DNA of 64,000 nt, from NCBI RefSeq assembly GCF_002443255.2, contig NW_019211454.1, positions 63,072,363 through 63,136,362 on the forward strand. The letters are read 5' to 3'. This document shows, piece after piece, positions 11,900 to 22,900 of the stretch. The notes beneath the pieces are model-generated. The model was not told the origin of the DNA and did no database searches. It saw only the letters and a program-made list of their open reading frames with translations. The first letter of the stretch is position 1. Each line of letters starts with the position of its first letter. The stretch comes from Varroa destructor. Lineage: Eukaryota; Arthropoda; Arachnida; Mesostigmata; Varroidae. Made by a program: the position numbers and the translations under genes.

Positions 11900-11937
11900 G
11901 CGGACAATATTTGGCTAGCTAGAAGTTTATTGTCCGC
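11900..11937. repeat. 10-bp inverted repeat with 18-nt spacer
   Basis: GCGGACAATA at 11900-11909 and its exact complement TATTGTCCGC at 11928-11937 enclose an 18-nt spacer containing CTAGCTAG. The arms could form a hairpin. The unit lies about 80 nt upstream of the 12.0-kb gene model, so a regulatory role is conceivable, but the length is compatible with chance. Confidence 0.5.
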
Positions 11938-12017
11938 CGATTCCAAATATGGTGCACGGCTAATGCCACTGCCTAAGGCAGATTGCTTGATCGAGTAATG
12001 TGGGCCCTTCTGATCTC

Positions 12018-12486
12018 ATGGCAGAACGCGGAACTGCATTATACTGCGAATTTTTGGGACGAAATGAGACGACATACCAACTCCCGCCTGCTCAAGACAT
12101 TGCGAGAAGGCGGATGATAAACGTAGGCGATAACTTAAGAGAGCAAAGCATAAACAATTATACACCCGGTGAGTCCCTCTATCAAATATCTCCGATCAGC
12201 GCATTCCTTTTGTTCTTCGCTCTTCCAAGCAATACAACAAAGTCACCGGCTAGATCAAACCAACCAGGTCAGATTGCATAAAGTACGAACATTCTTCTTC
12301 AAAAAAACATTGATTGCCAGAAAGCAGTCGATTTATGGGAATACTGACATAGAACCAGCTATATTTAATTACGTAATAGGCCGTAATTGCCTCGCAATTG
12401 AGAGAAACTACGCAATAGGTTTCTATGATCGCTGCCTGCAGAACAGATCCGGGTTGGAGATAACGTTCCTGAAAATTTTATTATAG
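12018..12486 (+). CDS. Two-exon gene model, unknown product (best-supported gene)
   Basis: Exon 1 runs from ATG 12018 to 12168 (50 codons plus one base) and ends at an ACCCG|GTGAGT donor. The intron, 12169-12229, is 61 nt and finishes with a long pyrimidine run (TTTTGTTCTTCGCTCTTCC then AAG). Exon 2, 12230-12486, continues in the same phase for about 85 codons to TAG. An AATAAA follows 11 nt after the stop (12497-12502). The joined protein would be about 136 residues: acidic and basic N-terminus, an NET glycosylation-type triplet, and no signal peptide or membrane helix in exon 1. I recognise no domain. The frame continues upstream to 12000, so GTG 12000 or an upstream exon is possible. Donor, tract, phase and AATAAA together make this the strongest model, though each feature alone is weak. 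Confidence 0.38.
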
Positions 12487-12496
12487 ATAAAGATTG

Positions 12497-12502
12497 AATA
12501 AA
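12497..12502 (+). promoter_or_regulatory. AATAAA polyadenylation signal
   Basis: A canonical hexamer 11 nt after the TAG of the 12.0-kb gene model, a normal though short distance. Confidence 0.35.
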
Positions 12503-12960
12503 CCTTTCTTTCCTTCGAAAGAAATATTAGATAAATTAAACGTTGCTTGCTTTAAGAACCTATATTATGTTATGCGATTTGTACAGTTTTTTAATGTTTC
12601 GATAATTTAATATTTCTATGGTTTAGCCTATTGATTCGAGAATAGACACTGCCCTATACACTTATCCTTAGCTAATGATTAAAGGCATAGTGGCACTGCC
12701 CTACTCGTGTCCATGATTAGCCGCAACGCTGCCCCCAGAAACGCTGATTTACCATACACTCGATTAATTTCTAGGTATTAAGAAGTACTGCGGAAAGTGC
12801 GAGAAGTCTGCGATGTGAGCGAGGGTAAAGCAAAGAACGAATCGCCAGAACAAAGTTGAGAGAACAGGTTGCAGGAAGCCAGGTACAATGATTAAGCATT
12901 GAATAGCCAGCAATAGCAGTATCAGCATTTCTTCTTTTTGTTTGACCGTGTGCGTCTTAG

Positions 12961-13566
12961 AATCGGAAGTCAGAGCGCAACACGTGTACACAGGAGCAGA
13001 CGAGAGGCCATCGTGGTAGATAGTGAATCTGCCGTCGGTGGCAGATGGCGTTCTGTTTACGAGCGAAAGCACAGTCAGGGTCTGTTGAACAGACGTCGAA
13101 ACTATTTCTCTCCTGGATAAGCGGTTAGCCCCGCGATAGGAAAAGGCAAGACAGAGCATTACTTGGGGATATTTGGAGTGTTTGTGGAATCATTCGTTTG
13201 GCCTACCAACTATGGCGAAAGGCAAAGAAGCTCAGGTCCAAGGTGCAGGCCAAACCTGTGATATGAGTTCGTGCTATGGCACTAGGACGAAACCGATCGC
13301 ACAGCGAAGTCAGAGTCTGAGATTCCTACGAGGCGGCAGACTGGAAGAGGCAGTGGCGCTTTTCTTCGTTGCTACTACAGTCTGATTCCTATGTTTCCTA
13401 CGATGAGCCGGTCACGGACGCTACCCGTGAACTACTACGGTCGGCTTCTCCGACAGCTTCGCATGAATCCGACCCGAGCGTTCGTCAGTTCGCCTGCCGA
13501 TCTCAGCTCAATAAATCTGACTTGCTGCGGCTGACGTCCTGTGCCTATGGCCAGTTCAGCTTCTAG
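12961..13566 (+). CDS. Candidate multi-exon 3' end of a gene, unknown product
   Basis: This GC-richer island carries several acceptors with open frames. TTTGACCGTGTGCGTCTTAG ends at 12960. A frame open from 13129 contains LAYQLWRKAKKLRSK, an amphipathic basic segment like those next to membrane helices. A strong tract TTTTCTTCGTTGCTACTACAG ends at 13379. The last exon, 13380-13566, reads about 61 residues, Ser- and Asp-rich, and ends GQFSF then TAG. Joining the basic segment at the AAG|GTGCAG site (13240/13241) to 13380 keeps phase, but GTGCAG is a poor donor. A cytoplasmic tail of a membrane protein is conceivable. The opposite strand has a 131-codon frame (12764-13159) with a hydrophobic end, so strand is uncertain. 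Confidence 0.2.
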
Positions 13567-13569
13567 TTA

Positions 13570-14870
13570 GCTCCCCTCTCATATATATATGCTCAGGTTG
13601 GATAACCCCGCCGCTAGAGCAAGGAGGCGGCAGGAGTCTGTGAAATATGCCAGCCAACGTATATCATTGTTCTTGGGTATGCTTGTCCTTGTAAAATTTA
13701 TTTCCCTATTTAGATATATAGAATCTCAGTGAACATGCATCGAGATTCAATGTCTATGCATATTTTTGAATGTAAAATGAAGTAAGGAGTCGTTCTGTTA
13801 GGTCACTTTTTTGAATGCGAAAATTTCGAAAGATCCATACGTACTCAGAAATAACCGTGCATGTTAAACAAACATCTCAGGTGCTTAAAACTAAGTTTCT
13901 TTTTTCTTAACTTAGCAGATTTTGCTGAATATACGTGTTGTATAATGCCTCGGGTTTAGTTTAAATTACTACTTATTATCTCCTTACAACACGTGCAAAA
14001 TTATAATTACATCATAGCTAAGAGCTGTACCTGTATAAATCTGTAGTTTCAGGAATAACTTTCATTTGCTAGTCTTTGGCCACGCTGTATATTGATATGT
14101 TGATTCGTTGAGATAGCGAGGCTCGTAGTTCACTGAGCTTGTTGATACACCGCTAAGTTGGGACCCTCGTGCAAACATAACGGTTTATATGCTATAGGCC
14201 CAAGTAAACCGTCGACGCTGTCGTACTTAGGTCGAATGGCCTTGCTAAGCACATGTTTGCCAAGCCGAAAGGACTAACTTCTATTCAAGTATAATGCCGT
14301 TTTCCAATGATATTTGAATCGTAAATGAAGGCTGAAACAGAGAAAAGTCTTTGTCTTGTTACACTTAATAAAGACGCTGTTGTATGCGTCGATTTTAAGC
14401 CAAGTCTATTAACGAGGTAATAATTGGACTTTTGAATACATTGATTGAACCTTTTTTAAATATAAATTTTGAATACGTTATACGTTTATTACGTATACGT
14501 TAATTGCATACAGTTGTACAGCCGTTCCAGAGCTGGCATCTTAGGTCACTTAAAGGCTTTAGCTTTATTCGACTCAACTGTACATGAAGAAACATCAGTA
14601 ATTAATGGGCATATTATCTAGGATCTGTAGCATCTAGGAACGCCCACGAGTCAACACTTCACAGCTATTTTTTAAAGCGTGCTATGCTGTTTTTCGATGA
14701 GTACCCCAATTGCACAACGGATATATGTGAACATTCCTTATCTGTATGTACTCGATCGAGTCGTCGGTTCTTCTAAGGCACATCGTGCATACATGATATA
14801 AGCATTAAAAGCAGAAATTTCGAGCGGTAAGATGGCAATGATAACAAAAAAAACATTAGGTACACGTACT
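13570..14870. other. Gene-free stretch
   Basis: No frame of 60 codons and no paired splice signals. AT-rich, with a short TATACGT/ACGTATA inverted repeat near 14480-14500 that is within chance. Confidence 0.55.
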
Positions 14871-14872
14871 AA

Positions 14873-15154
14873 TCAAGTAAAATCTATAAACGTATAGTGA
14901 GTTGTCATTTTCTCAAAAAGCTTTGTAGGGTTCGCGTACTTGATTTGCAGACAAAAACTTTTCAAGGGTTTTCGAGGAAGTTCACAGTTATGTCCCCGTG
15001 CTGATGGAATGTGTATTTGATTTTGAAGTTCATTCGCGTCACGAAAGATATTGAAAAGGCCAGTAAATACAGGTACTACCGATGCCAAATTAAAAATGTA
15101 GAGTAATTCCTTTTGCTTCAACAGGACCAAACAGAGCGAAGAAAACGGTACCAT
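14873..15154 (-). CDS. Candidate exon, unknown product
   Basis: The frame is open for 93 codons from a true ATG to TGA. A pyrimidine-rich stretch (TTTTCTTCGCTCTGTTTGG...) ending in GAAG lies inside its 5' part, so the real exon may start at about 15122 with CAAAAGG. The residues after that (NLASVVPVFTG, IHIPSARGHNC) look protein-like. They vaguely recall the segment after the FKP motif of Fam20-type kinases, but the resemblance is too loose for a call. It overlaps the plus-strand exon candidate 15125-15188, and only one can be right. Confidence 0.18.
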   Translation of the reverse strand: MVPFSSLCLVLLKQKELLYIFNLASVVPVFTGLFNIFRDANELQNQIHIPSARGHNCELPRKPLKSFCLQIKYANPTKLFEKMTTHYTFIDFT

Positions 15155-15188
15155 TGCTTGTCGTCAGTCGAACTATCGGGTTCAAAAG
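15125..15188 (+). CDS. Candidate internal exon with strong splice sites at both ends
   Basis: The acceptor AATTCCTTTTGCTTCAACAG ends at 15124 and the donor AAAAG|GTAAGC begins at 15189. All three frames across the 64 nt are open, so phase is undetermined. The frame with one leftover base reads TKQSEENGTIACRQSNYR. I see no matching neighbouring exon within 1 kb. The acceptor tract is the complement of Lys/Glu-type codons in the opposed minus-strand frame, which could explain it as a coincidence. Confidence 0.22.
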
Positions 15189-15396
15189 GTAAGCCTAGAT
15201 CAAAGCGCCATAACGGCTACGACAGGCCAGAGACTATTCAGGCTATGCGCACGTGGTCAGGGTTTAGTGACTAAGCTCTCGATATCATCCAGTCATGCAA
15301 TTTCGCTCAAAACAATCTAGATCATTTATCCTGACTCACAAATGTGCAGTAGCCCGGCATGTTTGTAAGCGAAGATTGGATTTTACTTGAATTTAC

Positions 15397-15587
15397 TTTA
15401 AATGATCCCTCCGTAACATACTGTAGTTGGCCCTTAGAAGTTCATTAATCACATAATGAAGAACAGTTTTGCAAGCTTTAGTAGGTTTGAATATTGCTTT
15501 CCCGTACCCATCTTCTTTTACATAGTTAAATACGACACACGAAATAATTTCGAGGCCCGCCTCGACGCAATAGTTCATATCCTTCAG
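15397..15587 (-). CDS. Candidate internal exon, protein-like, unknown product
   Basis: On the minus strand an acceptor GCAATTTCCAG abuts 15587, and a TTTAAA|GTAAAT donor lies at 15397/15396. Across the 191 nt one frame reads about 63 residues: LKDMNYCVEAG near the start, then a hydrophobic stretch (IISCVVFNYV), then GYGKAIFKPTKACKTV and NELLRANYSMLRR. Codon first positions are G-rich on this strand, which supports coding over the opposite strand. An in-frame TAA just past the donor makes it a terminal exon if unspliced. The G-x-A-x-F-K-P string resembles the lysine motif of secretory-pathway kinases (Fam20 type), but one short motif is not enough. Confidence 0.28.
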
Positions 15588-15599
15588 CTGGAAATTGCG

Positions 15600-16500
15600 C
15601 TATTACATGGCTAATTTCGCATTGATGAATTGATGTGCTGAACATTACGCGGTCTTACCTTCACAGAGCGCGAAAAAAGACTGTGCCTTCTATTTCTGTA
15701 TGATCCCTTTGTGCTTTACCTTTCAAACCAGGAGCTTCGCTGAATGCGTTTAGTTGTCGAAAGCACGAAGGGAGGGAGCCTCTTTAATTCGCTGAATTTG
15801 AATCTGTGTTTAGCTCAGTCAATGGATGTGCCGGTCACGGCCAGGGCTATAGTTATTCTAATAGTTCTTGCAGTAGAACAAATCAAATAAGCACAAAAAA
15901 AGACGACACAAGAAATGAAGCAATTCAAAGTCGAAAGTTACTTATCGACTTCTGCAAAAGTAACGGTGGATCGGCTTGAAAAGCGGGAGTACCATGGCAG
16001 GTATCGGAGGGATGTAGAAGTAGTTTGTGAATCCGACCATACAAGAAAGACCCCTTTTAAATGAGCTATCATAGAGTCATCGTAGTGCGGGGAAAACCCT
16101 GTGTATCGCACAAGGGAAACAGTCAACCAAACAAACATTTGATTAGGTCAAAAACCGCAAGTGGGACCGATAGTAACGGGACCCCTTACTCGTCTGGGCC
16201 GCTTGACTGAAATCCGTAGGCAGGTCAAAAGTGAGGGTGGATTTGACTTGCAGCTTGGATAAAACTTATTATGTAGACCCTGCTTGTTCTCTTTAGAACT
16301 AAATGGAATATCGATGCAGTCAGTGGGCAAAAAAGCCCACTGAACTAAAAAAGGTAGACGTAGCACGGTAAGCACATACCCGCGTCACTGGTATAATATG
16401 TAAAGAAGCTCTAAAGTATCACAGTAAAAATCTAAATAGTAAGCCCATTATCTTCAGAAGTAGCCCATAGAGATTTCTATAATGATTATGCTGATACCAA
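15600..16500. other. Gene-free stretch with a small hairpin
   Basis: No supported exon. At 16320-16343 TCAGTGGGC and GCCCACTGA flank six A residues, a 9-bp stem. Minus-strand frames at 15938-16138 and 16148-16375 show no motif or splice context. Confidence 0.45.
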
Positions 16501-16504
16501 TCGT

Positions 16505-16744
16505 TTAAACAATGTCTTCATCTATCTGCAGTTGTTTCCTTTTGCAAATGAAGCTGTTGCAGGAGATGCTCAGTCCCGGTTGTGGAAATTTGTTAATGAA
16601 CACTTCAGGTAAACTGGCAGGGAATAGTTTTCCACAGCTTCTGCATTCATTTTTGCTGAATTTTACCAGTTCGTTAAATGCTTTCGTAAGGTCAACTGTG
16701 AGTGTGTTGCACGTTTTTTTTCTGTTCAACGAAGTTCTGTTCAA
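16505..16744 (-). CDS. Unassigned Cys-containing frame
   Basis: The frame is open for about 79 codons with no ATG at its start. It has two close cysteine pairs, ECRSCGKLF and about 26 residues later SCNSFICKRKQ, which could suggest a metal-binding fold. The plus strand is also open here from ATG 16512 for 81 codons (Leu/Phe/Ser-rich). The minus reading is more protein-like, but there is no strong acceptor or donor. Confidence 0.13.
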   Translation of the reverse strand: MNRTSLNRKKTCNTLTVDLTKAFNELVKFSKNECRSCGKLFPASLPEVFINKFPQPGLSISCNSFICKRKQLQIDEDIV

Positions 16745-16889
16745 AACTCATGTATAGCTTCAGAAATGGCTTCCACTCCTAGACGAGAAAACGATCTTTA
16801 TAGCAAACGGTCTTCTTAATAATTCCATGTCACATGTTAACAAGAAATTCGACATCTTTTAGAGTCAGGTCGTGGCTGTACACTTTTAA

Positions 16890-16990
16890 ATGAGCATCGT
16901 GAATGCGCCAATGGATCATAGCAATGTTGTGAAAATGAATTTATTGTGGAGTTTGGATACGGGCCTAAATAAAGCGACCTACAATCCTCT
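16890..16990 (+). CDS. Candidate first coding exon
   Basis: From ATG 16890 (preceded by an in-frame TAA) 33 codons read MSIVNAPMDHSNVVKMNLLW and onward, ending at CCTCT|GTAAGTATAAG, one of the strongest donors in the window. Three in-frame ATGs occur. No TATA box is obvious upstream, and I could not find a convincing second exon. TAA follows directly after the donor, so the frame is meaningful only if spliced. The product is unknown. Confidence 0.22.
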
Positions 16991-16999
16991 GTAAGTATA

Positions 17000-17461
17000 A
17001 GTTCATAACTAATATTCTATTCTACATCTTTACCCAAGCATTATATTACAAGCGTCTTTATTTGAATGCTCACTTTGTAATATTTTATCCATTGATCTTT
17101 TGTTGACTCTGTTATACATTGGTACTATTATTATCATGAAAAACGTGCTTTGTTTCAAACTATTTTTTTGGGAATAATTCACGCTTCGTTTAGCGTCAAG
17201 TGTTTTTAACTGAAACCATCAGAGCTTTGTCATCCCGTTCCCTTTGGACTAGCGTAATTTTCCATGCTTGCTGTTTCATGCTTAACGATTTTTCGTTCTA
17301 CGCCGGCTTTTATCTGCAGTGCTCCGAACTTCTGTTTTCACTCTACAACATCTAGAAATGGTATGTCGAACACACTGACAAATTAAACGTTGATTTATTG
17401 TGATCACTCGCTCTATTTAGCCCGATACATAGTACACCTTTCTATTGAGTGCCAATATTGC

Positions 17462-17496
<35 letters not shown>

Positions 17497-19470
17497 TACT
17501 GACAGAAATCCTTCAGGTGGCAATTGTAGAATCAAACGCCTAACGACAGAATCGTTAAATGATTTTAATTTAACAAATCCTATGACTGTGAGCGTTCTCA
17601 GAAATTCGGCCACCTAAATTTCAACAAAAGCAGCACTTTTCCCAAAAAAAAAAACTTAGAGCTGATGTTTGGGAAGAAAACGCAACGAGACTAACTGTAG
17701 ATTGGCTATACCAATTGCATCTGAATGGGTGCATAAATAAAGGCTCATAAGAAAGCGCAATACGATACGCGAACGTCTCGAACACAAAGACCCGGTTTAC
17801 GCATCGCTCTCTGAATACTCGATCGAAATGCGGACGCTACTGGGTCTGTGGTTTTCTTCAAGGAATCGACTTCACCCGCTGGGCTGCATGTAATAAATAG
17901 ATGATGCCTCACAGTGAAACAGTGCATTTGTACTTGTATGTGTGTGCGCATGTATATCTATATATATCTATGAGACTTACCATATTGTTAGTGCCAAGAC
18001 CACTTCGATATTTGTCTCTCACGAAATCTCTTTCCTTCTCCATCTCCATCACACTCTTTATTTTCCCTTTCGCTTGTTTCCCAACGAATGCAAGCCTTCT
18101 TGTCCTTTACCGCAAAGCTCGTTAAGCCAATTACAAAATCAGGTCACCAGACAATGTGAAGAGCAAGGACCACGAGGTGAAGGAAACTACCCGACCCCGA
18201 TTCGTTTCTTCAGCCCTGAGATGAATACGGAATAGTCGAAGAAATCGCAGATTGTGTGCCGTGCAAAGTGCTCTGTGTCAGAGGATTCTCTTTCGACAGA
18301 AAAAAATTCTGAATTCTAAGGAAGAACAGGGATCAACTTCGTGTGCGCCATCCAAAACCTCTACCGCCACAGACATGGCGGCAGACGCTTCAACTGCGTC
18401 GCTGGATCGTCTACACTGATTGATTGTGGCTTGAAGCCTCACCGACGAAGCTAAACGGAAAACGACAAGATAGCAGCGCTTCGATGCCTTTTTCCGTTCT
18501 CATCCAAAGAAGAATAATAATCATATTACGTATGCCCTGTGCTCTAATCAGTAGCCTACAGTCAACGCCTGCTAGTGGAAAAGGCAGGAGGCGATGGCTT
18601 CATTACGGTTTCAGATCTATTCCCTATATTTGTTATTCTTGTCCCTTTCTTACTGTGAAATCAATCATATGTCATTCTTCACATAATGAAGTACTCACGT
18701 ACTAAACTGACTCTTTGTAATGTCACAGAGTGGCGTCAAAACCTGCTTTTCGGAATATATTGTAGAAGCCTATACGCAGTACCATCCAATATAAGCGCTA
18801 CATCGAATCATGATACCATAACGCCTCATTGCAACAAACACAAGGAAGCCTTGTTAGCTAAGTTTTGAATATAAATTTGCACGTAGTTGTACGGGTGCAT
18901 CTTGCATTGCTTTGATAAAAAAAAAATGAGTCTGACGAATTTACAAAGCCAAAAGGTACCGCAAGTGATACCATCGGCATAGTGACAAAACATAAACATA
19001 TATACGAACAATAGTTGTCTGCGGTATCGGACAAGACGCAAACGAGTGGCATAATGTAAGGAGAGACTCTAAAAATGCAGAAATGACCCTTGATTAGAAG
19101 ATTATCTCGTCATAGAGATTCCCGCAGGGAATGGTTGTATTATGTCGCCCCTATGGCCATGAAATTCATTGCAGTAGTTCTTCTTATCTATGGTCTAGCG
19201 AAGTCCATTGAGACATTTCGTTGTACATATATGGAAAAGCACTCGTTCAGGCTATTCATAAAGTAATTCATCCATTAGTCGGACCTCAGATTGACGTTGC
19301 CACTGTAACAGGAAACGGCTGAAGAAGCACACGTCAGCAATATCCCAGAAGAAGCACAAAAAGATAAATATCTCAGATGCACAAAGAGGACACCCCATAA
19401 AGATCAAGGTGGTACAGGTTTCTATCTATTAGACTGACAGCAAGTTTCACTGTGCCTTTTGAAACGCGTG
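17000..19470. other. Gene-free stretch
   Basis: No supported gene. It contains the (AT)15 repeat at 17464-17493. Frames of 60-97 codons at 17745-18235 and 18424-19052 overlap on both strands and show no motif. The ones spanning the AT repeat merely read alternating Tyr/Ile. Confidence 0.45.
17464..17493. repeat. (AT)15 microsatellite
   Basis: A perfect AT run of 30 nt, the longest in the window, likely to vary in length between individuals. Confidence 0.97.
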
Positions 19471-19492
19471 TTTTTTGCCGCGATTCTCTCTA

Positions 19493-19936
19493 ATGGCTCA
19501 ATTCAACAAACCATTCAAATGCTCCTGGTCTTTTCTATCGGTCTACATAATTCGTAGAAAAAAAAAAATGCAAGACTTTACCGCTTCAAAATCCAATGTT
19601 CTATATGGTGAAATTGCATTTTTAGCAACTATTTTTCTTAACGCTGTGCCAACCGCAAAACCGTCCCCAAAACAGCTCAACAAACCAGTGGCACGTACAG
19701 CCTTTTGCTCGGGTGCACCCTCTTGCCTCTATGCGGATTGTCTCGAAATTCTACTGAAAAGCCATGGCCAACAAACGGTTCGTAAATTCGCGAAAAAGAT
19801 TGGTTCTTTATTAGACGATAATCGTCATTTAGCTTTATTTTACGAGCATACGCAGAGACGGAAGTGTTTATTAGTCCACATATTGAGGAAAAACAGTAAC
19901 GAGAAATGTGTCATGGTTGGTTCGCAACATCTTTAA
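19493..19936 (+). CDS. Single-frame ORF of 147 codons, unknown product
   Basis: The frame runs from ATG 19493 to TAA 19934-19936 and extends upstream to 19475 without a stop. A homopolymer of 11 A (around 19558-19568) encodes RRKKK, and a second in-frame ATG follows it at once, so a length error or slippage there would change only the N-terminus. The C-terminal 60 residues are well-mixed and basic (for example LKSHGQQTVRKFAKKIG, then LLDDNRHLALFYEHTQRRK). There is no signal peptide, membrane helix or known domain. No AATAAA or splice signal was seen nearby. Among single ORFs this looks the most protein-like, but about one frame this long is expected by chance in 64 kb. Confidence 0.28.
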   Translation: MAQFNKPFKCSWSFLSVYIIRRKKKMQDFTASKSNVLYGEIAFLATIFLNAVPTAKPSPKQLNKPVARTAFCSGAPSCLYADCLEILLKSHGQQTVRKFAKKIGSLLDDNRHLALFYEHTQRRKCLLVHILRKNSNEKCVMVGSQHL

Positions 19937-19939
19937 GTG

Positions 19940-22900
19940 GTTGGGAACAACAGAATAGTTCTGAATAGAAATCACATATACGTGCGAAGCTGAATTGAAG
20001 CACAAAAATTAGTGAAACAATGTGTCTTCCGTTAAATTACAAGGGACGCCGAGAGCTACTGTTCGTCCCAGTATGTCAGAATAGCACCCGTAGCTTGAGC
20101 ACCGTAAAAGGCCCATAGAAATCGTTATACTAGCATCAAACATGGCAGCCAAAGCATTTTAGGGCTTTTTTTGTTGTTGCCGCCTTTATTTTCTCCTTCT
20201 TCTAGTATTATAAGCTGCAATGCAAAATATTTATAAAAAGAAGTTTTTGCTTCTGTTTGACAGAATCGTATGCTTCAATTTATTTGTAGAGTGCTGTTAT
20301 ATATCTTTGTCTACTGAAAAAAAGCCGTCCCTAATATTTTTATAATGATTTTAAAGCGATCTTTTATTAATCTGCTGATGTATAGTCTATGTAGCAGGTC
20401 ACCGATATTCTGAGAGAGCGTACTCAGATGACATTGTGATAAATGACTGGGTAACACGTAGGCCCACAAATCTTAGGCACACGTGCCAGTCTGGGTTCGG
20501 ATGAAGACAGAATCCGTTTTGTGCTGAAAACCAGCCATCTGATGAAATAGATAGCGTCAGCGTCAGGCACAAAACTCAAAATATTATAAGTATACTGGTG
20601 AGCGTGAGATTTCAAGTTACAGCCAGTAAGCGGTAGACGAGAGATAGATTTCGTAAGAATATACATTGTTGGATTATCAGAGAAATATGTATAATGAGAC
20701 AAAGAAGAAAAATTTATTAATCCTTTTAGACCAGCAAGTCAACGACTTCAGGAGAAACAAATCAATTATATATATATATATATTTCAGTAAAACATAAAT
20801 GCTAGTTATAGTAGTAAAAAGTGTAACATTTTACACAGATACTGATGAATACTTGCCTAGGAATGTTCTTGTTCCCTCGCCAGTATTCCAATATGTCGGC
20901 TGCTTGTAGCATAGGAAACAAAAATGAGACTGACAGCCGTTTGCGATCAACCAACGAAGACTGTGTTATTTGTGGGCAAATCAAATGTGACACATTACAC
21001 ATACTGTAGAAACTTTCCGAAATGTGAAAGTTACGATAGTAAGACTGATCTTTGATCACCCTGACCTCGGGCCACTGGAAAACGTTGGTCACAAGGTATC
21101 GATTCTCCCCAAGGCTATGAAACGTAGCAGAACTATCCGACAAAGGAACTCATAGAGGAAATTAAAGAGCAAAACTTAATCCAGTAACGCGTCGAAACAT
21201 TTCAGGGACAGAACTTCGATTCGTAGGTTTTCTAACGATATTTCCTTCTAGTTGGTAACAAAATATCGTTATTAATACAACCTAAGTTCATGTATGTTAT
21301 TACACGCTAAAATAAGTTATACGATTGGCTCAAATAAGGTGTTGTTCTCCTATTCGCTTTGAAGTTCGATCTACTGTTTCCAACGTAACTATGGTATAAA
21401 AGAAATATACTATGTTTTCGAAGTGCTTGCGTGGGCCTGATAGAGTTAAACACAATGGCTCCTCCTGTATCGTCCAATTGCGCACTTCGATTTAAAATGA
21501 ACACAACGTCACCTGGTAAACGATACGTAAACATCAAGTGTGACTCTCTGCTTCCTTATTTTTTTCTAAAAAATATCAATATTATAATTATGCGATTAGA
21601 CTGCAGTTGTGAAGGCCAGATAATGTCTCGATACCTATTTGCCAGCTGATGTTTGCTATAGTATTCCGCCTGAGCATTGGGTAGCTGACTTACCGTCCTT
21701 AAATAGGCCGGACAATCGTGAGCCAACTCGTAAGACAACGGAACACATTAGCGGCATTAGGTAGCTGGATAGAAACTTTGCTTCTTTAATCTTCATTGCT
21801 AAAGTTATGCAAAATAAACATCAGCTATCGACATTCAACACCAAACTATGTCTGTGCGTCATACACTCGTACTACAATATAAAGTATGCTTCATGACAAA
21901 AAGGAGCAAAAAAGCCTCGAATTGCAAGATCTGTGAGTCAGTGTCTTAGCGAATTGTGTAGCGTTTGGATCCTTTATTGTGCCATATTGCCATAGGTAGG
22001 CTAGTATAATGACTTTTGCAGGTCATGGCGTCGTATTCATAGATGTGACACTGATGTCGATTAAATCACCGATGAGATATCAACGCGGCAAACTAAACGT
22101 AAAAGTTAGGCAACGTTAAATTATACTAAAATGAATTTTACAACAGATCACTAATGCCCTATGCTGGTCTATACTACGCGATGAAGAAAACAACTATGGG
22201 TATGCAGCCAAAAACTATGGAAAAGATACAACATTTACCCAATATATGCTTTCATTGTTTGAAATGCATACTTTTATCGTCTATCGCTTTCCTTCTTTCG
22301 CTGCTGCTCTTGACTAAACGCAGACTTGTAACTCCGACATGGTTACGTTGGTCATGCTGTAAATGAATCCAAGCCAGGCAACAGCGAAAAGGCATCACAA
22401 AAATCTTAGGGTTCAATCTTATGTGAACGGTGGAGCACATGACCATTTCCTGCTTTTTAATGCGACTCTGAGCCTTTTGGCATGGCAGAAATATTGGACA
22501 TGAAATGCGTGCTCAAAACTCCGATGATGGAAAACACGTAATGAATCGTCACTGCGCTAATTGTGCTCCACTGAAGGCAAGTGCCCGTCAGAAGTCGCGG
22601 AATATATGTAGGAGCAGAATCCATATCACTTACACAAAGCTGCCTGTTAGCATTCCTGTCGGCGTTCCCAGCTTCAAACCGTTAGAGAATCATTAGACAG
22701 CTTCGCTGAAGTTCTGCGGCCCAAGTCTGCGGTGAAGAAAAAACGTTATCGTAAAAACGGCAAGAGTTACAACAATATTTTCTCGCGTCGTTGCGTAGCT
22801 TCGTTCCCAATAAGTACATAGAGATTTCTTACGAATAGGACACGCAATCTGTTTAATCTATAACTAGTAGATGTCATTTATGATATCGAAAATCAATTAA

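Noticed and set aside
12764..13159. 131-codon minus-strand ATG frame with a hydrophobic C-terminal half
   Set aside because: The hydrophobicity is what the complement of a Lys/Glu-rich purine tract gives. No splice or promoter signals, and it opposes the plus-strand acceptors.
16320..16343. 9-bp stem with an A6 loop resembling a terminator
   Set aside because: No U-run follows and the window is eukaryotic. The stem length is compatible with chance.
17390..17617. Opposed frames running through the (AT)15 repeat
   Set aside because: An alternating AT run has no stop codons in either strand and stretches frames artificially (Tyr-Ile runs).
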